DNA of 64,000 nucleotides from an uncultured Arenicella sp. GTDB taxonomy: Bacteria > Pseudomonadota > Gammaproteobacteria > Arenicellales > Arenicellaceae. A program made the translations under genes and the position numbers. Below the pieces are notes generated by a model. It searched no databases. It had not been told where the DNA came from and saw only the letters and a program-made list of their open reading frames with translations. Location of the stretch: assembly GCA_938048185.1 (NCBI GenBank), contig CALIVT010000007.1:1-64000 (forward strand), read 5' to 3'. Each line of letters opens with the position of its first letter. Position 1 is the first letter of the stretch. Shown piece after piece: positions 1 through 8,554 of the stretch.

Positions 1-521
1 AAATCATGTACGTCGATAATCATGTTGCCGTTATCGGTGATTACGCCATTGCGTAATATCGGGTTGCCACCCAGCTTTACAAGTTGCCGAGCGATATAAG
101 ACTTGGCCATTGGTATTACTTCTACCGGCAACGGAAAGGCACCCAACGTGTCGACTAGCTTCGAGTCGTCCGCAATGCAGACAAACTTAGCGCTTGCTGC
201 AGCAACTATTTTTTCCCGTGTTAACGCCGCGCCGCCGCCTTTGATTAGATGCAGATGTTTGGTGGACTCGTCGGCGCCGTCTACGTAGATCGGCAAGTCT
301 CCAACTTGGTCCAACTCATAGACCTTTATGCCATGCGCACGTAAGCGCTCAGCTGAGGCTTCGGAGCTAGCAACCGTGCCGTCAATCTTATTTTTCATCT
401 TAGCTAATTCGTCGATAAATAAATTAGCGGTTGAACCTGTGCCAACGCCAACCACCCAGTCCCACTCAATAAATTCGATGGCGGCTTCTGCCACCAATTG
501 TTTAGCTTGTTCTGGTGTCAT
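1..521 (-). CDS. rpiA: Ribose-5-phosphate isomerase A (C-terminus cut by window edge)
   Basis: Interconverts ribose-5-phosphate and ribulose-5-phosphate in the cytosolic non-oxidative pentose phosphate pathway. The visible ~173 residues carry the family signatures in order: [13 protein letters not shown] (phosphate loop), YVDGADE (active-site Asp pair), [14 protein letters not shown] (catalytic Glu/Lys region), ADDSKLV and [11 protein letters not shown]. RpiA is normally about 220 residues, so roughly the last 45 lie beyond base 1. The ATG at 521 is 5 bp past the folA stop, making this the last visible gene of purD-thyA-folA-rpiA. No strong Shine-Dalgarno sequence is visible, which suggests translational coupling to folA. 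Supply of ribose phosphate fits the nucleotide theme of the operon. Confidence 0.95.
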   Translation of the reverse strand, partial: MTPEQAKQLVAEAAIEFIEWDWVVGVGTGSTANLFIDELAKMKNKIDGTVASSEASAERLRAHGIKVYELDQVGDLPIYVDGADESTKHLHLIKGGGAALTREKIVAAASAKFVCIADDSKLVDTLGAFPLPVEVIPMAKSYIARQLVKLGGNPILRNGVITDNGNMIIDVHD

Positions 522-526
522 GGTGT

Positions 527-1009
527 CTATACTCGTTGATAAGTTACGTAGTCGAAATGTGGTTCGCAATTAGTAATGCGTTCGCGCGCTGTTTCTTTGA
601 ACTCCCCGCCGGAGAAATTAGGAAAAAAGGTGTCGGCTATTGGCGCGTCGTGCACTTCGGTCATTTCGAGTGAGGTTGCGTAAGACAAGAACAGTTTATA
701 AATTTGACCGCCGCCAATTATAAAGGTCTTTAGTGTACTTTCGTTCGCTGCGAGGGCCAAGGCATCGTCCAACGAGCGGGCAGTGGTTACACCATCCGCT
801 CGCCAGTCGCTGTTTGCAGTTAATACAATATTCAAACGGCCGGGCAGCGCGCGGCCAATAGAGTCAAATGTTTTACGGCCCATGATTATGGGTGAGCCCA
901 TGGTCATCTCTTTAAAGCGTGGCAGATCGCCGGGTAGGTGCCAAAGCAACTCATTGTTGCGCCCCATCTCGCCATTTTCACCAACCGCTGCGATTAAGAT
1001 AATTTCCAT
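527..1009 (-). CDS. folA: Dihydrofolate reductase
   Basis: Reduces dihydrofolate to tetrahydrofolate with NADPH, regenerating the cofactor consumed by thymidylate synthase. At 160 residues it is the usual chromosomal length. Visible signatures are the N-terminal [11 protein letters not shown], the [14 protein letters not shown] substrate loop, [12 protein letters not shown] and FIIGGGQIY in the NADPH-binding half. Its ATG overlaps the thyA stop in a TGATG arrangement (1007-1011), a classic translational-coupling junction. thyA-folA adjacency is common and functionally logical, since ThyA makes the dihydrofolate that FolA recycles. No key residue appears missing. Confidence 0.97.
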   Translation of the reverse strand: MEIILIAAVGENGEMGRNNELLWHLPGDLPRFKEMTMGSPIIMGRKTFDSIGRALPGRLNIVLTANSDWRADGVTTARSLDDALALAANESTLKTFIIGGGQIYKLFLSYATSLEMTEVHDAPIADTFFPNFSGGEFKETARERITNCEPHFDYVTYQRV

Positions 1010-1917
1010 CAGACTGCCACCGACGCTCGAATTGCTGGGTCGGGTTCGTAACCTACTAGTTCAAAGTCTTCGAATTTGAAGTCAAACAAATCTGTTACCG
1101 CGTTATTGATTTTCATCGTGGGTAAATCACGTGGCGAGCGACTTAGTTGCTCTTGCACTTGTTGTTCATGATTGTTGTAAATATGCACATCGCCAAACGA
1201 GTGAACAAAGTCGCCTAATTCCAAGTCGCAGACTTGCGCGACCATCATCGTGAGTAAGGCATAGCTTGCAATATTAAAGGGTACACCTAGAAATAAATCG
1301 GCGCTGCGTTGGTAGAGTTGACAGCTTAGCTTTTTATCAGGCGTGACATAGAACTGAAATAAAGTATGACACGGCGGCAGGCCTGCTTTAGCCATTTCTT
1401 CAATTTCAGCGGGGTTCCAAGCGGAGACGATTAGTCTGCGAGAGCTCGGGTTTGTCCTAATTTCCTTAATAATCCATTCGAGTTGGTCGACGCCTGAAAA
1501 ATTACGCCATTGTTTACCGTACACTGGGCCGAGTTCGCCCCATTGTTTAGCAAAGGTGTCGTCACGTTGAATTTTGCCGATGAAAATCTCGAGATTGTCT
1601 TGCCATTCACATGATCCTCGAGTCATATTCTCATTGAGGCCTTTGGTGTTAAGGTAGTTTTGAAATGGCCATTCATTCCAAATGCCGACACCGTTATCCA
1701 CTAAATATTTGATGTTGGTATCACCGCGTACAAACCAAAGAAGTTCATGAATGATGCCGCGCAAGAACACTTTTTTGGTCGTGAGTAGTGGAAAGCCCTG
1801 CGCTAAATCCACGCGAAGCTGCCGACCGAATACGCTGCGTGTGCCAGTGCCGGTGCGGTCATCTTTACCCACGCCGTTGTTGTAGACGTCGTGCAATAAA
1901 TCAAGATAGGCTTTCAC
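1009..1917 (-). CDS. thyA: Thymidylate synthase
   Basis: Methylates dUMP to dTMP using methylene-tetrahydrofolate. Landmarks are DDRTGTGT near the N-terminus, [21 protein letters not shown], the catalytic cysteine in [13 protein letters not shown], the [18 protein letters not shown] substrate-binding stretch and the C-terminal PxxxIRASVAV. The open frame runs further upstream, but homology begins at VKAYLDLL. I therefore place the start at the GTG at 1917, which is preceded by GAGAGAG inside the end of purD and lies 2 bp after the purD stop. The product is about 302 residues. That is longer than the ~264 of E. coli because of a ~40-residue insert before [10 protein letters not shown], as in the longer ThyA subfamily. 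It is coupled to purD upstream and folA downstream. Confidence 0.96.
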   Translation of the reverse strand: MKAYLDLLHDVYNNGVGKDDRTGTGTRSVFGRQLRVDLAQGFPLLTTKKVFLRGIIHELLWFVRGDTNIKYLVDNGVGIWNEWPFQNYLNTKGLNENMTRGSCEWQDNLEIFIGKIQRDDTFAKQWGELGPVYGKQWRNFSGVDQLEWIIKEIRTNPSSRRLIVSAWNPAEIEEMAKAGLPPCHTLFQFYVTPDKKLSCQLYQRSADLFLGVPFNIASYALLTMMVAQVCDLELGDFVHSFGDVHIYNNHEQQVQEQLSRSPRDLPTMKINNAVTDLFDFKFEDFELVGYEPDPAIRASVAV

Positions 1918-1919
1918 CG

Positions 1920-3203
1920 CTAGCTCTCTCGGGCTATGGCGCGATAGCCAATATCGGTGCGACAAAACATACCGTCCCACGAGATTTTATTAACTGCCTC
2001 GTAGGCGCTGCGCTGCGCGTCGGTTACAGAATTGCCCAGCGCGGTCACGCACAGCACTCGACCGCCACTGGTCACGACATTGTCGCCGTCTTGTGTAGTG
2101 CCAGCGTGGAAAGTTTTGCAGTCATCGTTATCGCAGTTATTTAAACCGGTGATTACGCTACCTTTAGAATAACTTTCTGGATAACCTCCTGCGGCCAGCA
2201 CCACACCTAAGGCCGCGCGTTCGTCCCATTTGGCCGTGATTGTGTCTAAGTTTTTATCCAGCGCCGCGATACACAACTGAGCCAAGTCAGATTGCAAACG
2301 CATCATAATCGGTTGTGTTTCAGGGTCACCGAAGCGGCAGTTATACTCAATGACCTTCGGCGTGCCATCGGCAGCAATCATCAAGCCTGCGTATAAAAAA
2401 CCAGTATAAGGCGTGCCTTCAGACTGCATTCCCTTTACGGTTGGCAGTATTACTTCATCCATAATGCGTTGATGCAATTGTTCGGTCACGACAGGCGCCG
2501 GCGAATACGCGCCCATGCCTCCGGTGTTAGGGCCTTGGTCTCCATTGTCCCGTGCTTTATGGTCTTGTGATGTGGCCATCGGTAAGACATTTTCACCATC
2601 GACCATACAAATAAAACTGGCTTCTTCGCCGGCTAAAAACTCTTCAATAACCACTCGGGCACCGGCATCGCCAAACCTATTGTCAACTAACATGTCGCGC
2701 GCTGCCGCTTGGGCTTGTTCAACTGTGTCGGCAACAATCACGCCTTTGCCGGCGGCCAGACCGTCTGCCTTGATAACAATCGGAGCACCTTGCGCGGCTA
2801 TATAATCGCAGGCTTCTTCTACGACGGTGAACACCGCGTAATCTCCCGTTGGTATTTGGTACTTCGCAAGAAAGTGTTTGGTAAACGCTTTAGAGCCCTC
2901 TAGCTGAGCGGCCGCAGCGCTAGGGCCGAAACACTTCAAGCCTTGCTCAGTAAAGGCGTCTACTACGCCATTAACCAGCGGCCCCTCTGGGCCTACAATG
3001 GTTAAATCGATTGCTTTCTCTTTGGCGAAACGAATTAGGCCATCGATATCTTCGACGCCAATATCGATGTTGCTAACCTTGGCCTCGAATGCGCTGCCCG
3101 CATTGCCGGGTGCAACAAACACATCAGCCACATCGCTCGATTGAGCTACTTTCCAAGCTAAAGCGTGCTCACGCCCGCCGCTGCCAATAATCAAAACGTT
3201 CAT
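1920..3203 (-). CDS. purD: Phosphoribosylamine-glycine ligase
   Basis: ATP-dependent ligation of glycine to phosphoribosylamine, the second step of de novo purine synthesis. The 427-residue product has the family length. The N-terminus [18 protein letters not shown] is diagnostic, followed by [14 protein letters not shown], the ATP-grasp region ([15 protein letters not shown]), [14 protein letters not shown] and [12 protein letters not shown]. The frame is open for another ~35 codons upstream, but that part has no homology and the ATG at 3203 starts exactly at the conserved N-terminus. First gene of purD-thyA-folA-rpiA. Its promoter should lie in the 235-bp gap shared with the divergent trmL. 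Confidence 0.97.
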   Translation of the reverse strand: MNVLIIGSGGREHALAWKVAQSSDVADVFVAPGNAGSAFEAKVSNIDIGVEDIDGLIRFAKEKAIDLTIVGPEGPLVNGVVDAFTEQGLKCFGPSAAAAQLEGSKAFTKHFLAKYQIPTGDYAVFTVVEEACDYIAAQGAPIVIKADGLAAGKGVIVADTVEQAQAAARDMLVDNRFGDAGARVVIEEFLAGEEASFICMVDGENVLPMATSQDHKARDNGDQGPNTGGMGAYSPAPVVTEQLHQRIMDEVILPTVKGMQSEGTPYTGFLYAGLMIAADGTPKVIEYNCRFGDPETQPIMMRLQSDLAQLCIAALDKNLDTITAKWDERAALGVVLAAGGYPESYSKGSVITGLNNCDNDDCKTFHAGTTQDGDNVVTSGGRVLCVTALGNSVTDAQRSAYEAVNKISWDGMFCRTDIGYRAIARES

Positions 3204-3438
3204 AAAGTGGTAAAGATGGTATTTTACGCGTTTCGCGCAGTCTGAAGTGGTCTTGAATTCTACCTCAATGGCCTGGCGATAAAAATCCCGATGAGGAGAA
3301 ATCAGCAATTTGAGACTATTTTACTCCATCAATGAAATTGCATAGACTGGCCGACACTCAACCGGCCTCATGCTTGACCACGAAACACCCAGACTTTTCA
3401 ATTCCGACAAAACCCAGCGAACTAGTGACGAATAAATC

Positions 3439-3909
3439 ATGATTCACGTTGTACTGCATAACCCGAAAATACCGCCCAATACCGGGAACGTGATCCGTTT
3501 AATGGCGAACACGGGCTTTAAGCTTCATTTAATAGAACCTTTGGGCTTTGATTTTGAGGAAAAGCAGTTGCGCCGAGCGGGGCTTGATTACCATGATTTA
3601 TCTAACGTTGAACGCCACGCAAATTATGACGCCTTTATTAAAGCGGTCTCGCCTGAGCGGGTTTTCGCGATTACCACTAAAGGTAAAGCCCGTTATACCG
3701 ACGTAAACTTTAAGGCAGGCGATGTATTGTTATTTGGATCTGAAACAGCGGGTTTACCGACTGGCGTGATGAACCAAATACCCGAACAAAAGCGTTTATT
3801 GATACCGATGCAGCCTAATAACCGTAGCCTGAATTTATCAAACTCAGTATCCATTTTAGTGTACGAGGCTTGGCGGCAACTCGAGTTTGTGGGCGCGCGT
3901 GAAATTTAA
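3439..3909 (+). CDS. trmL: tRNA (cytidine/uridine(34)-2'-O)-methyltransferase TrmL
   Basis: SPOUT-fold methyltransferase that 2'-O-methylates the wobble nucleotide of tRNA-Leu isoacceptors using S-adenosylmethionine. The 156 residues match the short YibK/TrmL type with no extra RNA-binding domain. Visible are the opening VVLHNPKIPPNTGNVIRL, the knot motif FGSETAGLP and the C-terminal knot loop IPMQPNNRSLNLSNSVSI. Divergent from purD. A single-gene unit as far as can be seen; the next gene starts 127 bp downstream. Confidence 0.95.
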   Translation: MIHVVLHNPKIPPNTGNVIRLMANTGFKLHLIEPLGFDFEEKQLRRAGLDYHDLSNVERHANYDAFIKAVSPERVFAITTKGKARYTDVNFKAGDVLLFGSETAGLPTGVMNQIPEQKRLLIPMQPNNRSLNLSNSVSILVYEAWRQLEFVGAREI

Positions 3910-4036
3910 GCTATTAAGGTTTATCTAAACCACGACATTATAATTTGGTAGATTAGTCAGCTGCTTCGTTTTTAGGTGTTACAGTGGCTTAAATGCTGTT
4001 TGTCTCAAAGCAGTTTGTCTCAAAGAGGGAAGTAAC

Positions 4037-4750
4037 ATGAATGATAAGCAGAATATCGCCGTATTTATCGACGCGGACAACGCGCCAGCGAAGAAGATAG
4101 ACTATGTGCTTTCTGAGCTAGCCAAATATGGCGTGGTGAATATCCGCAAGGCCTATGGCAATTGGAAAAGTGCGGGATTAAAGTCATGGGAAAGCATTCT
4201 GCACGAATTCGCGATTCAACCAATACAACAATTCGATCTGACCAAAGGCAAGAATGCTACTGACATGGCATTGGTGATCGACGTGATGGATATTCTTTAT
4301 ACCAAAAACGTTGATGTTATTTGCTTAGTCTCCTCCGATTGTGATTTTACGCCGCTGGTGACTAGGGCCTTGGCTGACGGCAAAGTGGTCATCGGTTTTG
4401 GCGAGCGTAAAACCCCGGATGCCTTCGTTAATAGTTGTTCGCGCTTTTTATTCTTCGACGCTGCGAGCGCTAGTGCCAGCAAAACGAAGCGGCCACCAAA
4501 TATTAAAAGTGATACTAAGTTGATTACGTTACTGCGCCAAGCAATCGACGCGGTCGGAGATGACGACGGGTGGGCACTACTCGGGCCAATCGGCAAACAT
4601 ATCTCTAATCACGCGTCGTTCGACCAGCGCAATTATGGGTTCTCTAAGTTAAGCGATTTGTTCGCAGCAATAGATTTGTTTGAGATGAAAAAGACCAAAC
4701 CTAGTATGGTTTGGGTGCGCGACAAAAAAGGGCAGACTAAAGCGAAGTAA
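4037..4750 (+). CDS. NYN-domain protein with C-terminal LOTUS/OST-HTH-like domain
   Basis: The first ~140 residues form a NYN (PIN-like) domain: AVFIDADNAP supplies the first acidic pair (D12, D14), then KNATDMALVIDVMDIL and CLVSSDCDFTPLVTRA, the expected metal-binding acidic positions. Residues ~165-237 resemble an OST-HTH/LOTUS domain (LLRQAIDAVGDDDGWALLGPIGKHI, then NYGFSKLSDLFAAIDLFEM). The NYN-LOTUS pairing is known in bacteria and is thought to mediate RNA binding, with possible nuclease activity. The substrate here is unknown. It is preceded by AGAGGGAAGTAAC, a good ribosome-binding site. A short direct repeat (TTTGTCTCAAAG, twice near 4000-4025) precedes the start. Confidence 0.85.
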   Translation: MNDKQNIAVFIDADNAPAKKIDYVLSELAKYGVVNIRKAYGNWKSAGLKSWESILHEFAIQPIQQFDLTKGKNATDMALVIDVMDILYTKNVDVICLVSSDCDFTPLVTRALADGKVVIGFGERKTPDAFVNSCSRFLFFDAASASASKTKRPPNIKSDTKLITLLRQAIDAVGDDDGWALLGPIGKHISNHASFDQRNYGFSKLSDLFAAIDLFEMKKTKPSMVWVRDKKGQTKAK

Positions 4751-4792
4751 CCAGACTGGTTAGCGGCGGTGCGGGTGCGGTGATCTAAGCTG

Positions 4793-5197
4793 TTATCGCT
4801 TTTTGTTGATAAGGTGTGTCCGGTCTAATTCTAGTTTGAGTGACTGGCCAGACTTTAGCACTTCGATCAGCGACAGTAACAGGGAAATTGTCATAGCGCC
4901 CAAACTGGCGGCAAACAGTATTTCCCCTGTTTTCTGTTGCATTGAGATAAGCGCGAACATCGAAAACACACAAAACAAAAACGCCACCACACCAAATGCT
5001 TGCATGTACTTAATCAACAATATGCGGATGTGTATCGAGCGAATTTGCTGAATTCTATTCTCGGTGTCTTGGTCTTCAAAGCTGGTATTGAGTGAACGAA
5101 CAATGCTCGCTAACGCCAAATAGCGGTTGGTATAGGCGAGAAACAATAACGATATTCCTGGAAATAGAAAAGCCGGATCAGTAATGCTAAGGTTCAT
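4793..5197 (-). CDS. DUF2721 family membrane protein
   Basis: 134 residues with three hydrophobic segments: residues ~8-30 (FLFPGISLLFLAY), ~66-88 (GVVAFLFCVFSMFALI) and ~93-113 (ILFAASLGAMTISLLLSL). Between the first and second lies a charged stretch rich in RSL and QQIRSIHIRI, the pattern of the DUF2721 family. The function of the family is unknown. It is convergent with the NYN gene and divergent from the lipid cassette at 5336, so it is not obviously in an operon. Confidence 0.75.
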   Translation of the reverse strand: MNLSITDPAFLFPGISLLFLAYTNRYLALASIVRSLNTSFEDQDTENRIQQIRSIHIRILLIKYMQAFGVVAFLFCVFSMFALISMQQKTGEILFAASLGAMTISLLLSLIEVLKSGQSLKLELDRTHLINKKR

Positions 5198-5335
5198 TGT
5201 ATAAAGTTAATTGCCTGTCTGTTGGAGAATAGCTATTCCTAATTTATATACTAAGAAGAGTTTAACACCATCGTTTGATTAAATGACGGCTAACGCAAGT
5301 GAATAAACCTATGTTTTATAAAGAGAAGGAAGGCA

Positions 5336-6271
5336 ATGACAGTCTGGAAAAATCTAGTCAACAAGCACGGTCGAAAAAAGGTTTGGCTATTTACGTATTT
5401 AGTAATAATAGGGCTTGTGGTGATCGCGATGCGAGTACTGATGAATTACAAGCTTTATCATTCCGCTCTTTTGTACGTTTTAATACCGTTCCTGATTTCA
5501 ATCGCAATAACGATTTTTAGACCGAGTGCTCCAGCTAAGTCTTTGTGGGGCCGTTATTTTAGTCACTTGCTGACTGCCGCGACTATATTGTTGTCGACTT
5601 CGATTCTAATTGGTGAAGGCTTTATCTGTGTAATATTTTTTGCACCAATTTATTTGTTTATGGTGACTCTGACTTATATTGGTCGGTATTTCACCAAAGA
5701 TAAGCATTACGCTCTGGCCTTACCTGCCATCGTGTTGGCTCTGTCCATGGAAGGTATTACGCCAGATTTAAGTATGCCAAGGCAGTCTTTTGTTGAGATT
5801 ACTCAGAGTACACGTTTGAGCGTGGCTCAAATCAAAGAAAATTTGGCCAAAGAATTTAGCTTAGACCATGATCGTTATTGGTTGTTGTCGGTATTTCCAA
5901 TGCCATATCGTATTGATGCTGGTTCGTTAAATGAAGGTGATGTGCATACTGTTTATACGCGCTATCACCGTTGGTTTGTGACAAACACTCATGAAGGTAA
6001 GGCAGAGCTGCTGATTAAAGAAGTGGGCGATAATCACGTAAAGACTGAAGTTCTAACGGACACAACTTATTTTTCAACCTACTTAAGTGGTAGCGGCACC
6101 GAGATAAAATTAGTTCCTAATTCGATTGGGGGTACTGATATCACCTTGCGCCTGAACTATCGTCGAAACTTAGACCCTGCATGGTATTTCCATCCTTTGC
6201 AAAAATTTGGGGTGGAGAAAATGGCGTATATGATCGTTGAGCATATTATGGTTCGGAGCGAGGAGGTATGA
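5336..6271 (+). CDS. Membrane protein with SRPBCC-like C-terminal domain, first gene of a lipid-modifying cassette
   Basis: Residues ~15-150 contain about four or five hydrophobic helices (KKVWLFTYLVIIGLVVIAM, LLYVLIPFLISIAITIF, LLTAATILLSTSILIGEG, VIFFAPIYLFMVTLTYIG, LALPAIVLALSM). The rest is soluble, and its pattern (VEITQSTRLSVAQIKENL, later TDTTYFSTYLSGSGTEIKLVPNS, TLRLNYRRNLDPAWYF) resembles a polyketide-cyclase/SRPBCC lipid-binding fold. The start is set by AAGGAAGG just upstream of the ATG. The stop overlaps the next ATG (ATGA). I do not recognise a named family. Coupling to a desaturase and an FAD monooxygenase suggests a role in handling or modifying membrane lipids or a hydrophobic small molecule. 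Confidence 0.7.
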   Translation: MTVWKNLVNKHGRKKVWLFTYLVIIGLVVIAMRVLMNYKLYHSALLYVLIPFLISIAITIFRPSAPAKSLWGRYFSHLLTAATILLSTSILIGEGFICVIFFAPIYLFMVTLTYIGRYFTKDKHYALALPAIVLALSMEGITPDLSMPRQSFVEITQSTRLSVAQIKENLAKEFSLDHDRYWLLSVFPMPYRIDAGSLNEGDVHTVYTRYHRWFVTNTHEGKAELLIKEVGDNHVKTEVLTDTTYFSTYLSGSGTEIKLVPNSIGGTDITLRLNYRRNLDPAWYFHPLQKFGVEKMAYMIVEHIMVRSEEV

Positions 6272-7248
6272 ACGATTTCACCTTTGGGCCGTATAAGGTG
6301 AGCTCACTAACAATTGATGAAACAAGCGATCCAATAGCGGGAGCGGTTAAATGGGATGCAGGTCGTTCAATTTGGAATTTTCTGATTTTTTTATGTGCCT
6401 TAATCTTGGGGCCTCTGTATTTTAGTTGGAGTGCGTTTTTAGTATTTTTTATCTTGCTTGAAATTACCATGCTGGCCGGTCATTCCGTGGGGTTTCATCG
6501 GCGTTTGATACATCGAACATTTAAATGTCCGAAATGGTTGGAACGCGTGCTGGTGTGGTTAGGGGTGTTGGTGGGTATGCATGGCCCATTTTGGGTAATA
6601 CGTTCTCACGATATTCGTGATTGGGCGCAACGGCAAAAAACATGTCATCCCTTCTTACGCCACGCAAAGGGTGTTTGGGTTGATGGTTGGTGGAATTTGC
6701 ATTGTACTTTAGAGCTTGATAACCCACCAGAGTTCGACCCAGGCGTTGGAATTTCCGATGACGCTTTCTATCAATTCTTACAGAAAACCTGGATGCTGCA
6801 ACAAGTGCCTATAGCACTTATTTTGTATTTTTTCGGTGGCATGGAGTGGCTCGTTTGGGGAGCGTTTGTGCGCATTGCGGTGGGTGTTTCGATGCATTGG
6901 CTAGTAGGCTATTTTTGTCATGCGGTGGGGCCACAGAATTGGTTGGTGGATGATGGTGCCGTTCAGGCGCATGATGTTCCTTGGGCGGCTCTTCTCTCTA
7001 TGGGCGAGAGTTGGCATAACAATCACCATGCGTTCCCGGCCTCGGCGAGACATGGTCTTTACAAGGGGCAAGTAGATTTAGGCTTTCAATTTATAAAGAT
7101 GCTCGAACGCGTTGGTCTTGCATGGGATGTGCAAGAGGCCGATAGTCTGCCCCCTAGAAAGGGTATTACGCCTCTGTCTGATCAAGCTAGAAACACACTA
7201 GAACGACAACGCCAATATCAAACGATGATGGCGGCGAGCGATACGTGA
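6268..7248 (+). CDS. Fatty acid (acyl-CoA type) desaturase
   Basis: Integral membrane di-iron desaturase of about 326 residues. The first histidine box is GFHRRLIH (within GHSVGFHRRLIHR, residues ~73-85) and the third is SWHNNHHAFP (~250-259). Hydrophobic pairs flank the boxes (LIFLCALILGPLYFSW, FLVFFILLEITMLAG, ALILYFFGGMEWLVWGAF). The second box, usually DHRxHH, is replaced by SHDIRDWAQRQ followed by a Cys-His pair. This variant occurs in a bacterial subgroup I recall from Delta9-like desaturases, so the di-iron site is probably intact but differently ligated. Its start overlaps the previous stop (ATGA, after GGAGG) and its stop overlaps the next GTG (GTGA). It probably introduces a double bond into an acyl chain; the substrate cannot be read from sequence. 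Confidence 0.88.
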   Translation: MNDFTFGPYKVSSLTIDETSDPIAGAVKWDAGRSIWNFLIFLCALILGPLYFSWSAFLVFFILLEITMLAGHSVGFHRRLIHRTFKCPKWLERVLVWLGVLVGMHGPFWVIRSHDIRDWAQRQKTCHPFLRHAKGVWVDGWWNLHCTLELDNPPEFDPGVGISDDAFYQFLQKTWMLQQVPIALILYFFGGMEWLVWGAFVRIAVGVSMHWLVGYFCHAVGPQNWLVDDGAVQAHDVPWAALLSMGESWHNNHHAFPASARHGLYKGQVDLGFQFIKMLERVGLAWDVQEADSLPPRKGITPLSDQARNTLERQRQYQTMMAASDT

Positions 7249-8513
7249 AAATTGGCGTGGTGGGCGCTGGCCCGGCCGGGCTTATTTGCGCATGGCAGCT
7301 TGCTGAAGCGGGTCATAGCGTCACGATTCTAGATCAGAGTAAAGAATTAGGAGCCCAAGGGTCAGGCGTGTTAATTCAGCCTGTTGGTTTGGCCGTGCTT
7401 GATTATTTAGGCGTTAGGACTCAGGTCGAAGAGTGTGGTCAGCGCGTTAAGCGGATTCGAGGCTATGCCGGGTTTACTAAGACACGTAAAGTGATAGACG
7501 CCAATTATAGTCTGCTCAACAGAGAGTTTGATTATGCGCTTGGGATTAACCGCAGTGAGCTCTGGAAACTTCTCTTTGACAAGGTAAAAGCGTCAGGGGT
7601 GACGGTGCAACATGGGGTTCATGTTGCGAGCCTTTGCTATCACTCGACAAGCCGCGTCGAACTAATAGGCGATGATCAACAAGGCGTTGGAATATTTGAC
7701 TTAATTATCGATGCTAGTGGAGCAAACTCGAAGCTCAGAGAGTTTTCTGAGGGTATAGGTCAACAGTATTTACTTGATTCTGGTTCTCTATGGGCTAGTG
7801 TAAAAATGATTGATGAGACTGTATTTGATCCTCAAGAAATGTTGGTTTTTACGGGTGACAAGAATCAGGGTCTTGGCTTAATGCCCACCGGGCGAATAAT
7901 GGCCGGTGGGTGTAAAACTTTTACCTTGTTTTTAACAATAGACTGTCGCAAGGATTTGCCTTGGAAGACAGTGTCCTTCATTGATTGGCGAAACGAATTG
8001 ATTGCAAAATGGCCTTCGCTTAAGAATTTACTTGTGCAAATACAAAGCCCTGATCAACTGTACCTTGCACGGTTTAAGCACCACACAATGTCCAAACCAT
8101 ATGGAGATAGAATAGTCTATGTTGGCGATGCGGCGCATTGCTCCAGCCCGCAATTGGGTCAAGGAATTAATATGTCCTTGATAGACGCCTTGGTTCTTTG
8201 CCAAAGCTTAGCTCACAAAGACCACGTAAATGATGCATTAAAACTTTATGCTAAGGGTCGCAAAAATCATGTATTAGCCTATCAAACTCTAGCAAAACTT
8301 TTGACGCCCTTTTATCATTCTCGGGACGCAGTAGCCATTTTTGTACGAGACCAGTACTTTTATTTGGTATTCAAAATGAATCTTTTTAAGCGATTCACCG
8401 CTGCGATTTTATCGGGTAATATTTTTTGGCCGTTGAAGAGGGTGACGGCGAAAATAGTTTCCAACCCAAATCACTGCTGCCCCAAAAATAGAATGCACAA
8501 AAAGGGGCTGTGA
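7245..8513 (+). CDS. FAD-dependent monooxygenase (PHBH/UbiH-like)
   Basis: 422-residue flavoprotein. An N-terminal dinucleotide-binding motif GAGPAGLICAWQLAEAGH is followed by an acidic strand end (VTILDQS). A central DASGANSKLR segment and the second FAD motif YVGDAAHCSSPQLGQGINMSL (residues ~290-310) are also present. These are the landmarks of class A aromatic/lipid hydroxylases. The start is a GTG at 7245 overlapping the desaturase stop (GTGA), so the three genes are translationally coupled. The C-terminal ~60 residues have an aromatic hydrophobic stretch (FVRDQYFYLVFKMNLFKRF) that may associate with membrane. The substrate is unknown. The stop codon lies inside the hairpin that terminates the opposing operon. 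Confidence 0.85.
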   Translation: MKIGVVGAGPAGLICAWQLAEAGHSVTILDQSKELGAQGSGVLIQPVGLAVLDYLGVRTQVEECGQRVKRIRGYAGFTKTRKVIDANYSLLNREFDYALGINRSELWKLLFDKVKASGVTVQHGVHVASLCYHSTSRVELIGDDQQGVGIFDLIIDASGANSKLREFSEGIGQQYLLDSGSLWASVKMIDETVFDPQEMLVFTGDKNQGLGLMPTGRIMAGGCKTFTLFLTIDCRKDLPWKTVSFIDWRNELIAKWPSLKNLLVQIQSPDQLYLARFKHHTMSKPYGDRIVYVGDAAHCSSPQLGQGINMSLIDALVLCQSLAHKDHVNDALKLYAKGRKNHVLAYQTLAKLLTPFYHSRDAVAIFVRDQYFYLVFKMNLFKRFTAAILSGNIFWPLKRVTAKIVSNPNHCCPKNRMHKKGL

Positions 8514-8524
8514 TACACAGCCCC
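8504..8524 (-). terminator. Rho-independent terminator of the TelA/VWA/binding-protein operon
   Basis: Perfect 9-bp stem GGGGCTGTG/CACAGCCCC with an ATA loop. On the minus strand it is followed by TTTTTGTG, so it terminates transcription coming from the operon that ends at 8555. It overlaps the last codons and stop of the plus-strand FAD monooxygenase gene; on the plus strand there is no T-tract. Confidence 0.8.
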
Positions 8525-8554
8525 AGATTGGTTAACAATAATGCTTAGCGCAGT

